From positions 3,968,001 through 4,032,000 of the forward strand of contig OZ241902.1 of the NCBI GenBank assembly GCA_965203605.1: a DNA stretch of 64,000 bases, given 5' to 3'. Source of the stretch: JAPOUP01 sp965203605 (lineage in GTDB: Bacteria; Pseudomonadota; Alphaproteobacteria; Rhodobacterales; Rhodobacteraceae). A model generated the notes under the pieces. The model saw only the letters and a list, made by a program, of their open reading frames with translations, was not told the origin of the DNA and did no database searches. Positions 9,826 through 19,800 of this stretch are shown piece by piece. The translations under genes were made by a program, and so were the position numbers. Position 1 is the first letter of the stretch. Every line of letters begins with the position of its first letter.

Positions 9826-11122
9826 GTATCCCACCATCATTGTGTTGATGGGTAGAGGGATCTGAGCTTTATCCGGGCGTCCCCGGTCCTGAAACGCCAG
9901 TCCACCGGTTTCGACGACGAGTTCCGGTGCGCCTGCCATGCGTCGACCTCCCGCACCATCGCCTCGCGGTCGGGAATGCGCCTGTCGAGGCACTGCCGGG
10001 ACAGGACGTTTATCTCGATCTCCGCCATGTTCAGCCAGCTGCCGTGCTTCGGCGTGTGGTGGACCTCGAAGCGGTCGGCGAGCCGCGACGCCTCCGCCGG
10101 CTCGAACGTCTCGTACAGGGTCGACAGCCTGTGGGTGTTGAGGTTGTCCATCACCAGGACGATTCTCCGGTCGGGGAAATGGACGTCGGCCATGTCGGCG
10201 AGCAACCCTGCGAAGTCCCGCTTCGTGCGCCGGTCGGTGACCTTCACGTGGCGCCATGCCTCCAGCGGCGCGTACACCATGAACAGGTTCGCCGTTCCGT
10301 TGCGTTCGTACTCGAAATCGTACGCGGCGGGCTGGCCGGGCCGCGTCGGAAGCGGCATCCGCGTCTCCTTCGTCTGCTGCTTCGAGGTCTCGTCCATGCA
10401 GACGAGCACGGTGCCGTCGTCGTACTCCCGGCTGTAGGTCTTCAGGACGTCCTCCATGGCGCAGACGAAATCGGCGCTTTCCTTCGGCGGGATGCACCAG
10501 CATTCGCTCCGCCACGGCTTGATGTCGTTTTTTTTAACCCCTGCCGGACCGTCTCGTCGGAGATGCTGCCGACGACCTCCAGCTCGACGAGCCTGTCGGC
10601 GAGCAGCTGCATCGTCCAGCGCGCGTGCCCCTCCGGCGGATCGGAGCAGGCCAGCATCGCCAGTTTCGCCTGGCCCTCGCCGTCCAACCGGGGCTTCTTC
10701 CTGTTGGCCTGCTCCTTCCTCTCCAGCGCCGCCTCAAGGCCCTCCAGCACGAACTTCCTGCGGGCCCGCTCCACCGTCGCCGTCCCGGCCCCGAGGATGT
10801 CCGCGATGTCGGCGTCCCCGCGTCCGCCGCCGTCGCGGTTGGCGTCCGCCAGAAGCAGGATGTGCGCCCGCCGGCGTCGCGTCACCGACCCCTTTCCACC
10901 GTCGACGATCCCCTGCAGGAGCGACCGCTCCCCGTCGTCCAGCCGTACGTGATATATCTTCCTGCCACCCGTTCCCATGGCCTGCCGCCTCATGATGCCC
11001 CCGGAACCGCCGGCGGACATCCGCCCGATCCTGAGGGTCTGTTGGTTGTTGGTGTGGCAGGTATAAGGTATCAAGGGGAACATGGCAAGCGGACAGGCAT
11101 CAATTCAACACTGGCGGGATAC
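9826..11122 (-). mobile_element. IS630-family insertion sequence inside cas7c
   Basis: A 1297-bp element flanked by a duplicated TA (9824-9825 and 11123-11124), the hallmark of IS630/Tc1 transposition. The ends are imperfect inverted repeats: 9826 begins GTATCCCACCATCATTGTG, and the complement of the right end begins GTATCCCGCCAGTGTTGAA. It encodes one frameshifted transposase on the minus strand. The insertion lies in cas7c and separates cas4-cas1-cas2 from the upstream cas genes, so it may also affect their transcription. A decayed relative sits at about 32190-32631. Confidence 0.93.
9837..10978 (-). CDS. IS630-family transposase made by -1 frameshifting
   Basis: DDE transposase encoded in two overlapping frames. 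The first frame begins at about 10978 (MGTGGRKIYHVRL) and carries the helix-turn-helix region; it runs to 10442. The second continues to 9837 with the catalytic motifs VCMDETSK, VLVMDNLNTH and HHTPKHGSWLNMAEIE. The frames join at a run of eight A on the coding strand (10528-10535), a classic slippery sequence: re-reading one A carries GLKK into NDIKPWRSE. No other defect is seen, so the element is probably active. An upstream ATG at 11083 is possible but would add an atypical leader. Confidence 0.88.
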
Positions 11123-11158
11123 TAGATCGGACAGAGTTACCCCAAGGCATAGATATCA

Positions 11159-11788
11159 TTGAACCTTTCTGAGGAAATTCCCATCTCTGCTCTGCAGCAC
11201 TGGTTTTTCTGTCCACGTCAGTATGCGCTTATACACATTGAAAGGCTATGGGCTGAAAACGAGTATACTGCAGAGGGACGGATAATGCACGGGCGGGCAC
11301 ACACTGCCGGGTCCGAGACCCGCCCGGGAATCCGCATACTTCGTGGCGTTGAAATCCATTCAGGCGAGCACCGGCTGAAAGGGGTGGCTGATGTCGTCGA
11401 GTTGCGCGGAGGGCATCCATATCCCGTGGAATATAAGCGCGGAAAACCCAAGAACCATCAAGCGGATGAGGTTCAACTCTGTGCACAAGCATTGTGCCTT
11501 GAGGAAATGTTCCGTTGTGACATTCCAGAAGGCGCATTGTTTTATGGTAAGACCCGGAGACGCACGACGGTGCAATTGAACGGAGAATTGCGGAAGCTGA
11601 CCCTGCAAACCGCCGACGCCGTACGCCAGTGCTTTAATTCCGGCAGCCTGCCCACTGCAATATATGACCGTGGGCGCTGTGATCGTTGTTCGCTTATAGA
11701 CAATTGTCTATCTCGACTAGGTACTCGCCGCAAGAGCGTGGCAGATTGGATGGCTGACGTGCTGGAAGCTGAAGGTGCACCAGAGTGA
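11159..11788 (+). CDS. cas4: CRISPR adaptation nuclease Cas4
   Basis: RecB-family Fe-S nuclease that helps Cas1-Cas2 select and trim PAM-bearing prespacers. The product is 209 residues. The first cluster cysteine is in FFCPRQYAL (about 20); the distal ones are in CDRCSLIDNC near the C-terminus. The nuclease motifs include HGRAH and the VEYKRGKPKNH block. The TTG start at 11159 overlaps the authentic cas7c end (stop 11172), so the original operon was tightly packed. The IS630 element now ends only about 36 bases upstream. It overlaps cas1 by 4 bases. Confidence 0.93.
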   Translation: MNLSEEIPISALQHWFFCPRQYALIHIERLWAENEYTAEGRIMHGRAHTAGSETRPGIRILRGVEIHSGEHRLKGVADVVELRGGHPYPVEYKRGKPKNHQADEVQLCAQALCLEEMFRCDIPEGALFYGKTRRRTTVQLNGELRKLTLQTADAVRQCFNSGSLPTAIYDRGRCDRCSLIDNCLSRLGTRRKSVADWMADVLEAEGAPE

Positions 11789-12798
11789 AGAGACTGCTGA
11801 ATACGCTTTATGTCACATCAGAAAGCGCATGGCTTCATAAGGACGGTCTGAACGTCGTGGTCAAGGTTGAAGGTGAAGAACGAGGGAGGGTTCCACTTCA
11901 TCTCTTGGGAGCGATAGTTTGTTTCGGACAGGCCGGTGTTTCTCCGCAGTTGATGCATGCCGCAGCTGAAACAGGCATATCAATCACGTTCCTTGGTTGG
12001 TCGGGTCGCTTCCTCGCTCGGGTCGAAGGGCCGCAAAGCGGCAATGTCCTGCTCCGGCGCGCGCAGCATCGGCTAACGTGCGACAATCCCCTGTCGGTCG
12101 CGCGGCCCATCGTAGCGGCGAAAGCGGCGAACCAACGCAGTGTCATAAGACGTGCGATCCGTGACTACGGTGACGGAACGGGAGATTTAAGCAAGGCAGA
12201 GCGGCGGCTTACAGCCGCCGTTCGGGCAGCGCAGTCGGCAGCGGATCTTGACACGCTGCGCGGTACCGAAGGTGAAGCGGCCAATGCCTACTTTGCGGTC
12301 TTCGGCGCGTTGATTCGTACGTCTGGCGTCGCCTATGGTGGGCGTTCACGTCGTCCGCCGCTTGACCCCGTCAATGCACTTCTGTCCTTTCTGTATGTGT
12401 TGCTGGCTGCGGATTGTCGTTCCGCGCTCGAAACAATTGGCCTCGACCCGCAAATGGGATTCCTGCACCGCGACCGTCCGGGTCGAGCCAGCCTGGCTCT
12501 GGATATCATGGAGGAGTTCCGTGCTTCTGTCGCTGATCGGGTATGTCTGACCCTACTTAACCGTCGACAGATCGGACCCAAAGATTTCCGGAAAGAGGAG
12601 ACGGGAGGTTTTTTTCTGACGGAGGACGCACGAAAAACTGTTCTGACCGCGTGGCAGGAGCGGAAGCGCAAGGTTCTTTCACATCCTTTCCTGAACGAGA
12701 GGATGCCTTTGGGGCTCTTTCCTTTCGTTCAGGCCCAGCTGCTGGCCAAATTCCTGCGCGACGACCTGGATGGCTATCCCGCGTATATCTGGAGGTAA
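11785..12798 (+). CDS. cas1: CRISPR integrase Cas1 (subtype I-C)
   Basis: Metal-dependent integrase that inserts new spacers at the leader-proximal repeat. It has 337 residues, normal for I-C Cas1. The N-terminal beta domain (MKRLLNTLYVTSESAWLHKD) is followed by a helical catalytic domain with GTEGEAANAYF (catalytic Glu about 162), FLHRDRPGRASLALDIMEEF (His about 230, Asp about 240) and the usual NxLLSFLYxLL helix (NALLSFLYVLLAAD). All catalytic residues are present. It overlaps cas4 by 4 bases, and cas2 follows after 2 bases. Confidence 0.96.
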   Translation: MKRLLNTLYVTSESAWLHKDGLNVVVKVEGEERGRVPLHLLGAIVCFGQAGVSPQLMHAAAETGISITFLGWSGRFLARVEGPQSGNVLLRRAQHRLTCDNPLSVARPIVAAKAANQRSVIRRAIRDYGDGTGDLSKAERRLTAAVRAAQSAADLDTLRGTEGEAANAYFAVFGALIRTSGVAYGGRSRRPPLDPVNALLSFLYVLLAADCRSALETIGLDPQMGFLHRDRPGRASLALDIMEEFRASVADRVCLTLLNRRQIGPKDFRKEETGGFFLTEDARKTVLTAWQERKRKVLSHPFLNERMPLGLFPFVQAQLLAKFLRDDLDGYPAYIWR

Positions 12799-12800
12799 TC

Positions 12801-13100
12801 GTGCTGGTACTTGTGACCTATGATGTGAGGACTGAGACATCCGCTGGCCGAAAGCGCCTACGTCGCATAGCGCGTGTCTGCCAGAATTACGGGCAACGTG
12901 TTCAGTTTTCGGTATTTGAGTGTGAGGTCAATCCGGCACAGTGGGCGAAGTTGCGTGCTAGGCTTCTATCTGAATTAATGGAAACCGAGGACAGCCTACG
13001 ATTTTACTTGCTTGGTGCAAACTGGAAGCGACGCGTTGAACATCACGGAACCAAGCCCGCCATTGATTTCGATGGACCTCTCTCTCTCTCTCTTGAGTAA
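12801..13100 (+). CDS. cas2: CRISPR Cas2 with IS110-altered C-terminus
   Basis: Small ferredoxin-fold partner of Cas1 in spacer integration. The GTG start at 12801 is preceded by GGAGG (12791-12795) and gives the canonical MLVLVTYDV N-terminus; the product is 99 residues. The body is intact through AIDFDGPL. After that the frame enters a TC tract and the end of an IS110-family element, giving the tail SLSLE before TGA. Beyond the two IS copies, 16676-16687 reads CTTATCATGTAA, so the original end was probably DGPLIM-stop. Only the last two residues change, so function may be kept. Confidence 0.9.
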   Translation: MLVLVTYDVRTETSAGRKRLRRIARVCQNYGQRVQFSVFECEVNPAQWAKLRARLLSELMETEDSLRFYLLGANWKRRVEHHGTKPAIDFDGPLSLSLE

Positions 13101-14833
13101 AACATCCCTAACCCACTGATTCCAGGGTATTTCCGGATTCCGGGCTTTCGGGGATCCTGACGAGCTGGTAGCCGAGCTGTCTGGCCCGTCGGCCGAGGTT
13201 CGTGACGGTTCGGTTGACGCGGCGGCGCTCGTAGGCATCCATCCCGCGCTCCACGTATTCCTCCCCGTTCGTGACGAGTGTGTACACGAGGCAGGCAAGT
13301 TCGCGGGCGGTCGCGGTGACCGCCACCGGCGCGTCCTTCCGGGCGAGGCGGGCGCGGTGCCGGGCGCCGATGAACGTCTGGCTCCTGCGGGCGGACATGG
13401 CGGCCATGCGCAGGGCCTGCGCGACCCTGTTGACGACCTTGGGCGGGCGCCCCGGCAGGGACTTTCCGCCGCTGATCCGGGTTCCCGGCGCCAGCCCCAG
13501 CCAGGAGCTGAAGTGCTGCGCCGAGGGGAAGGCCGACATGTCCGGGCCGACCTCCGCCGCGATGGTGAGGGCCGTGCCCACCCCGATGGTGGGGATGGCG
13601 GTGAGGTCGACGCCCATCATCCCGCGCAGCGCCTGCGCCATCGCCCTGTCCCCCGCTTTCCGTCCGCCAGCGGCGCCCCGACGGGCCTTCGGTGCGGCGC
13701 GAACGGGGTCCGGGGCGTCCCCGGCCGCATCCGCCGGACCGCCATCCGACCCTCCGTCACCCCCCTGCGGCGTCAGGCCGTCGATCGCCTCCGCGATCCG
13801 CGCCCCGCAGGTCCCGATCTGCTGCGTGAGGAAATCGAAGCGCTCCAGCGCCTGCTCCAGCGCGAACAGGTGCTCGTCGCGCCAGGTGCCCTGAAGCGCG
13901 TCGGCGATCCTCTCCCCGCCCGCCCTTATCCGCCGGTTGCGGAGCGCCGCCAGCCGCGCCGGGCTGCGCTCGCCGTCGACGATCGCCCGCAGGATCCTCA
14001 GGCCGGTGGCGCCGGTGATGTCGCTGATCACCGAGTCGAGGCGCACGTTCATCTCCGTCAGCGCCTTCTGCATGTGCAGGACACAGCGCGAGCGGTCCTC
14101 GGTCAGCCGCTTCGCCTGACGCACGTACGAACGCAGCGGGCAGACGTCATCGCCGGGACGGAAGGCCCCCCGCAGGAGCCCGTACGACAGGAGCTGCCGG
14201 ATCCACTGGCAGTCCAGGACGTCGCTCTTGCGCCCCGAGATCTGCTTCGTCATCCGTGGCGGCACCAGCATCACCTCGAAGCCGGCCCGGTCCAGGACCT
14301 CGAAGACCGGGATCCAGTACACCGAGGTCGACTCCATCGCCACCTTCCCGACCCCGCAGGACGACAGCCAATCCGCCATCTCCTCAAGGTCCGGCGTGAA
14401 GGCCCCGAACGACCGCACCGGCTCCGCGAACCGGTCCGCATCGACCGCGACATAGTGTGTGTCCTTGCCGATATCGATCCCGGCGCAGTCCCGGGTCACG
14501 ATCTCCAGCCCTCCGGCCCTGCCTCTTCCCTTTCCCTTCCGCTTGCGTGGCATGTCATTCCCTCCTCCGGCCATCTCGCTCCATCAGGTTCGGGGAGGAA
14601 CCACGGCGCATTCCCAATCTCTTGAACGAGGTCACGGGGAGACCCCCGCACCATCAGTGACAGACGCCGGTCACGGTTCGGGCCAGGCTCTTATACGGGT
14701 GACGTGCACGCCAAAGTACTACGGGCCTCGACTGCCCCGACCACCACCGAGTTGACACCAGCGGCGGCGGAGGGGCAACCCTCCCGTTTTACTTTCGCGA
14801 CAGCGCCGCCGCCCCGCGACGGTTTGGGCTCTT
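13079..14833 (-). mobile_element. IS110-family element, copy 1, in the end of cas2
   Basis: The first of two copies offset by exactly 1845 bases, with identical transposases and no visible difference between them. It begins with a (TC)7 tract at 13079-13092 followed by TTGAGTAAAACATCC and ends in GACGGTTTGGGCTCTT at 14833. There is no obvious terminal inverted repeat, as expected for IS110. The transposase is on the minus strand. About 260 non-coding bases lie upstream of it (14575-14833), the position where IS110-group elements encode their bridge RNA. Confidence 0.85.
13108..14574 (-). CDS. IS110-family transposase (copy 1)
   Basis: DEDD recombinase of 488 residues that works with an element-encoded bridge RNA. 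The N-terminal RuvC-like domain shows CAGIDIGKDTHYVAVDAD (first Asp about 33), MESTSVYWIPVFEVL (Glu) and KSDVLDCQWIRQLL (Asp pair). A central coiled region includes an insert rich in Gly, Asp and Ala (about 250-290). The C-terminal Transposase_20 domain has IPTIGVGTALTIAAEVG and FSSWLGLAPG, where the catalytic Ser is expected. Intact and probably functional. Confidence 0.95.
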   Translation of the reverse strand: MAGGGNDMPRKRKGKGRGRAGGLEIVTRDCAGIDIGKDTHYVAVDADRFAEPVRSFGAFTPDLEEMADWLSSCGVGKVAMESTSVYWIPVFEVLDRAGFEVMLVPPRMTKQISGRKSDVLDCQWIRQLLSYGLLRGAFRPGDDVCPLRSYVRQAKRLTEDRSRCVLHMQKALTEMNVRLDSVISDITGATGLRILRAIVDGERSPARLAALRNRRIRAGGERIADALQGTWRDEHLFALEQALERFDFLTQQIGTCGARIAEAIDGLTPQGGDGGSDGGPADAAGDAPDPVRAAPKARRGAAGGRKAGDRAMAQALRGMMGVDLTAIPTIGVGTALTIAAEVGPDMSAFPSAQHFSSWLGLAPGTRISGGKSLPGRPPKVVNRVAQALRMAAMSARRSQTFIGARHRARLARKDAPVAVTATARELACLVYTLVTNGEEYVERGMDAYERRRVNRTVTNLGRRARQLGYQLVRIPESPESGNTLESVG

Positions 14834-16678
<1,845 letters not shown>

Positions 16679-16885
16679 ATCATGTAACAGACTTGCATCA
16701 TCCAGTTTCCACGAACCTCAAGCGAACATTGAGTTGGCGGGAGGTTCGCAACCAATCATCTCATTGAAATCGTTGCATTTTGTCAAAATATTGAAGTCAT
16801 TGGCACTGAGGCGCTCCGTAGACAATTGCTGGTTCGCGTAAAGGGCATAGTTTTCATTTGTTTTAGAGTAGGTTATAAGTGGACG
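16679..16885 (+). promoter_or_regulatory. Stranded 3' end of cas2 followed by the CRISPR leader
   Basis: The first nine bases complete the original cas2 reading frame. The remaining roughly 200 bases before the first repeat are AT-richer than the neighbourhood and hold no gene, as expected for a leader with the array promoter and the integration anchor. TTTTCA (about 16851) and TTATAA (about 16873), some 16 bases apart and just ahead of repeat 1, are a possible -35/-10 pair. The leader itself appears uninterrupted. Confidence 0.7.
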
Positions 16886-19800
16886 GTCGCCCCTTCACAG
16901 GGGCGTGGATTGAAACGAAACATTGGTTGAGACCTGCTTTTTCGAGGGCGGGTCGCCCCTTCACAGGGGCGTGGATTGAAACCTGACGCCACGGGCGTTG
17001 GAAAGCTCACGGAAGAAGTCGCCCCTTCACAGGGGCGTGGATTGAAACCTCAACTGTCAGGTTGACTTTCTCCCCCGGCTTTGTCGCCCCTTCACAGGGG
17101 CGTGGATTGAAACGTCCGCGCCCGCTCGGTGGCGTCGCGCCTTGTCTTGTCGCCCCTTCACAGGGGCGTGGATTGAAACCGGCGCGGATGAACGCCTTCA
17201 CCGCCGCCTCCAGGTCGCCCCTTCACAGGGGCGTGGATTGAAACTGGATGAAGGATCCGGCGGCGGCGTCCATCACCGCGTCGCCCCTTCACAGGGGCGT
17301 GGATTGAAACCAGATGCTGGCCGCATAGGTGGCGCGTCTTGATTGTCGCCCCTTCACAGGGGCGTGGATTGAAACCGCTACGCCACCGTGGACGACGTCT
17401 ACGAGGCGGTGTCGCCCCTTCACAGGGGCGTGGATTGAAACCGGCACCGCCGGGGGCCTCGAGGTCACGAACTACGGTCGCCCCTTCACAGGGGCGTGGA
17501 TTGAAACCTGATCTCGGACGAGGGCACGGACGGTGATCCGAACGTCGCCCCTTCACAGGGGCGTGGATTGAAACTTCGTCGGCTACCCGTGGCGGCCGGG
17601 GGACGCGCGTCGCCCCTTCACAGGGGCGTGGATTGAAACGCGCGTCGGCACCGGAACGATTCGGGCGACCAGAGTCGCCCCTTCACAGGGGCGTGGATTG
17701 AAACCGTTTCCCGATAGCGATCATGGACAACCGCGTCCGGGTCGCCCCTTCACAGGGGCGTGGATTGAAACCAGCACGGGAACGGGCGGCGCGAATTGTT
17801 AAACTGTCGCCCCTTCACAGGGGCGTGGATTGAAACTCATAGATCCCTCCAGTTGAGCGGAAGGCATTCGTCGCCCCTTCACAGGGGCGTGGATTGAAAC
17901 TCGCTGCTGTAGAGCGTCACACCATGCGATGTCGCGTCGCCCCTTCACAGGGGCGTGGATTGAAACCATCGGGTGCCCGTGCGGGACCGGGCGGCGCGGA
18001 TGTCGCCCCTTCACAGGGGCGTGGATTGAAACGCCTGCACAGTGCGGCCAATCGACGGATTGGCCATGTCGCCCCTTCACAGGGGCGTGGATTGAAACGA
18101 GCGGCAGATCCAACGGGAATGCGAACGCCTGTTTGTCGCCCCTTCACAGGGGCGTGGATTGAAACAACGTTTAGGTACTGGGAAAGCCAAATCTGGCGTG
18201 TCGCCCCTTCACAGGGGCGTGGATTGAAACATCTATGTAGCTTGCATAAGGTTTTGCGCCCGTGGTCGCCCCTTCACAGGGGCGTGGATTGAAACCTGGC
18301 GCCAGTCAAACAGGTATTTGCGCCTGGCGTCGCCCCTTCACAGGGGCGTGGATTGAAACCCTCACCAAACCGAGCCACGCCTTACACAGCACAAAGTCGC
18401 CCCTTCACAGGGGCGTGGATTGAAACGGCTGTCTGGTTACACGACCGGTGGTGTCCAGCTTGTCGCCCCTTCACAGGGGCGTGGATTGAAACTCCCAATG
18501 ATCGTAGCGGATCGATTCGGCGCCGATGTCGCCCCTTCACAGGGGCGTGGATTGAAACAACCTGCAGCGAGACGCAGTCTCGATCTGCATGGGTCGCCCC
18601 TTCACAGGGGCGTGGATTGAAACGGGGGCTTGAGGCATTGGGCGACATGCTCGATGGTCGCCCCTTCACAGGGGCGTGGATTGAAACGTGCTGGGCCACC
18701 TGCTGTGGCCTGCTGTCGCCAAGTCGCCCCTTCACAGGGGCGTGGATTGAAACTTTATGCCGCCCTGAACCCGTGACCAGGGACCAAAGTCGCCCCTTCA
18801 CAGGGGCGTGGATTGAAACCGCATTTGGACATACACTGATTCGCCCTCGCGCCGTCGCCCCTTCACAGGGGCGTGGATTGAAACGTCGCTAGTCGCAGCT
18901 GAATCCCACAGTCACGTTGTCGCCCCTTCACAGGGGCGTGGATTGAAACGCCGGATCCAGAACCGCTCGGGGTCCTGGTCCGGCGTCGCCCCTTCACAGG
19001 GGCGTGGATTGAAACGTCAAGTCCCTGAGCACTCCGCTTCTGTTGACCCGTCGCCCCTTCACAGGGGCGTGGATTGAAACCCAAGGACGCCAGCAGAAGA
19101 GCCACCGGCGGTTGGTCGCCCCTTCACAGGGGCGTGGATTGAAACAGACGGAACAGTCGCAACAATATCGGAGAAACCGGCAAGTCGCCCCTTCACAGGG
19201 GCGTGGATTGAAACATGTGCGCTGTCTTGGCCAGCCAGAATCCGGTGGGTCGCCCCTTCACAGGGGCGTGGATTGAAACCCCAACTCTGGCAGATAGCTC
19301 GATCACAAATTGTGTCGCCCCTTCACAGGGGCGTGGATTGAAACAGAAAACGCGGAAGCGCGTTGCAGGCAATGTCATGTCGCCCCTTCACAGGGGCGTG
19401 GATTGAAACGTCTACCGCCTCATACGCTTCCACTCGGTCGGAAAGTCGCCCCTTCACAGGGGCGTGGATTGAAACACCTGCTTGCCAACGGGCTGTCCCA
19501 AAAGCTCGGCGTCGCCCCTTCACAGGGGCGTGGATTGAAACGAACGGGCTTAGCCAGAAGCTCGGCGATGCGTATGTCGCCCCTTCACAGGGGCGTGGAT
19601 TGAAACCTTGCCGGCATTGGACAGAGCCGCCATGACCGCTGTCGCCCCTTCACAGGGGCGTGGATTGAAACGACATCGAGCGGCAGCCGGACGAGACCCC
19701 GCCATCGTCGCCCCTTCACAGGGGCGTGGATTGAAACTGGTTCATATCCAGATCGCGGGCCAGCTGGTGGCGTCGCCCCTTCACAGGGGCGTGGATTGAA

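Larger units (their letters stand above)
8971..11172 (+). pseudogene. cas7c: Type I-C Cas7 (Csd2) with its last 15 codons displaced by an IS630-family insertion
   Basis: Cas7 forms the Cascade backbone along the crRNA. The N-terminal part (8971-9825) shows the family pattern RYDFVLFFDVTDGNPNGDPD, then DVAIKRKIRNYV, and later VPYGLYRTHGFINAKLA. IS630 entered at a TA inside codon CTA (Leu). Beyond the element, from 11125, the original frame resumes as DRTELPQGIDIIEPF and stops at 11172, the expected Csd2 ending. As it stands, the gene reads into the IS and gives a 294-residue protein (stop at 9855) with the foreign tail VSHHHCVDG. Most of the fold remains, so residual function is possible. The usual length is about 285-290. 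AAGGAG at about 8958 serves as ribosome binding site. Confidence 0.9.
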
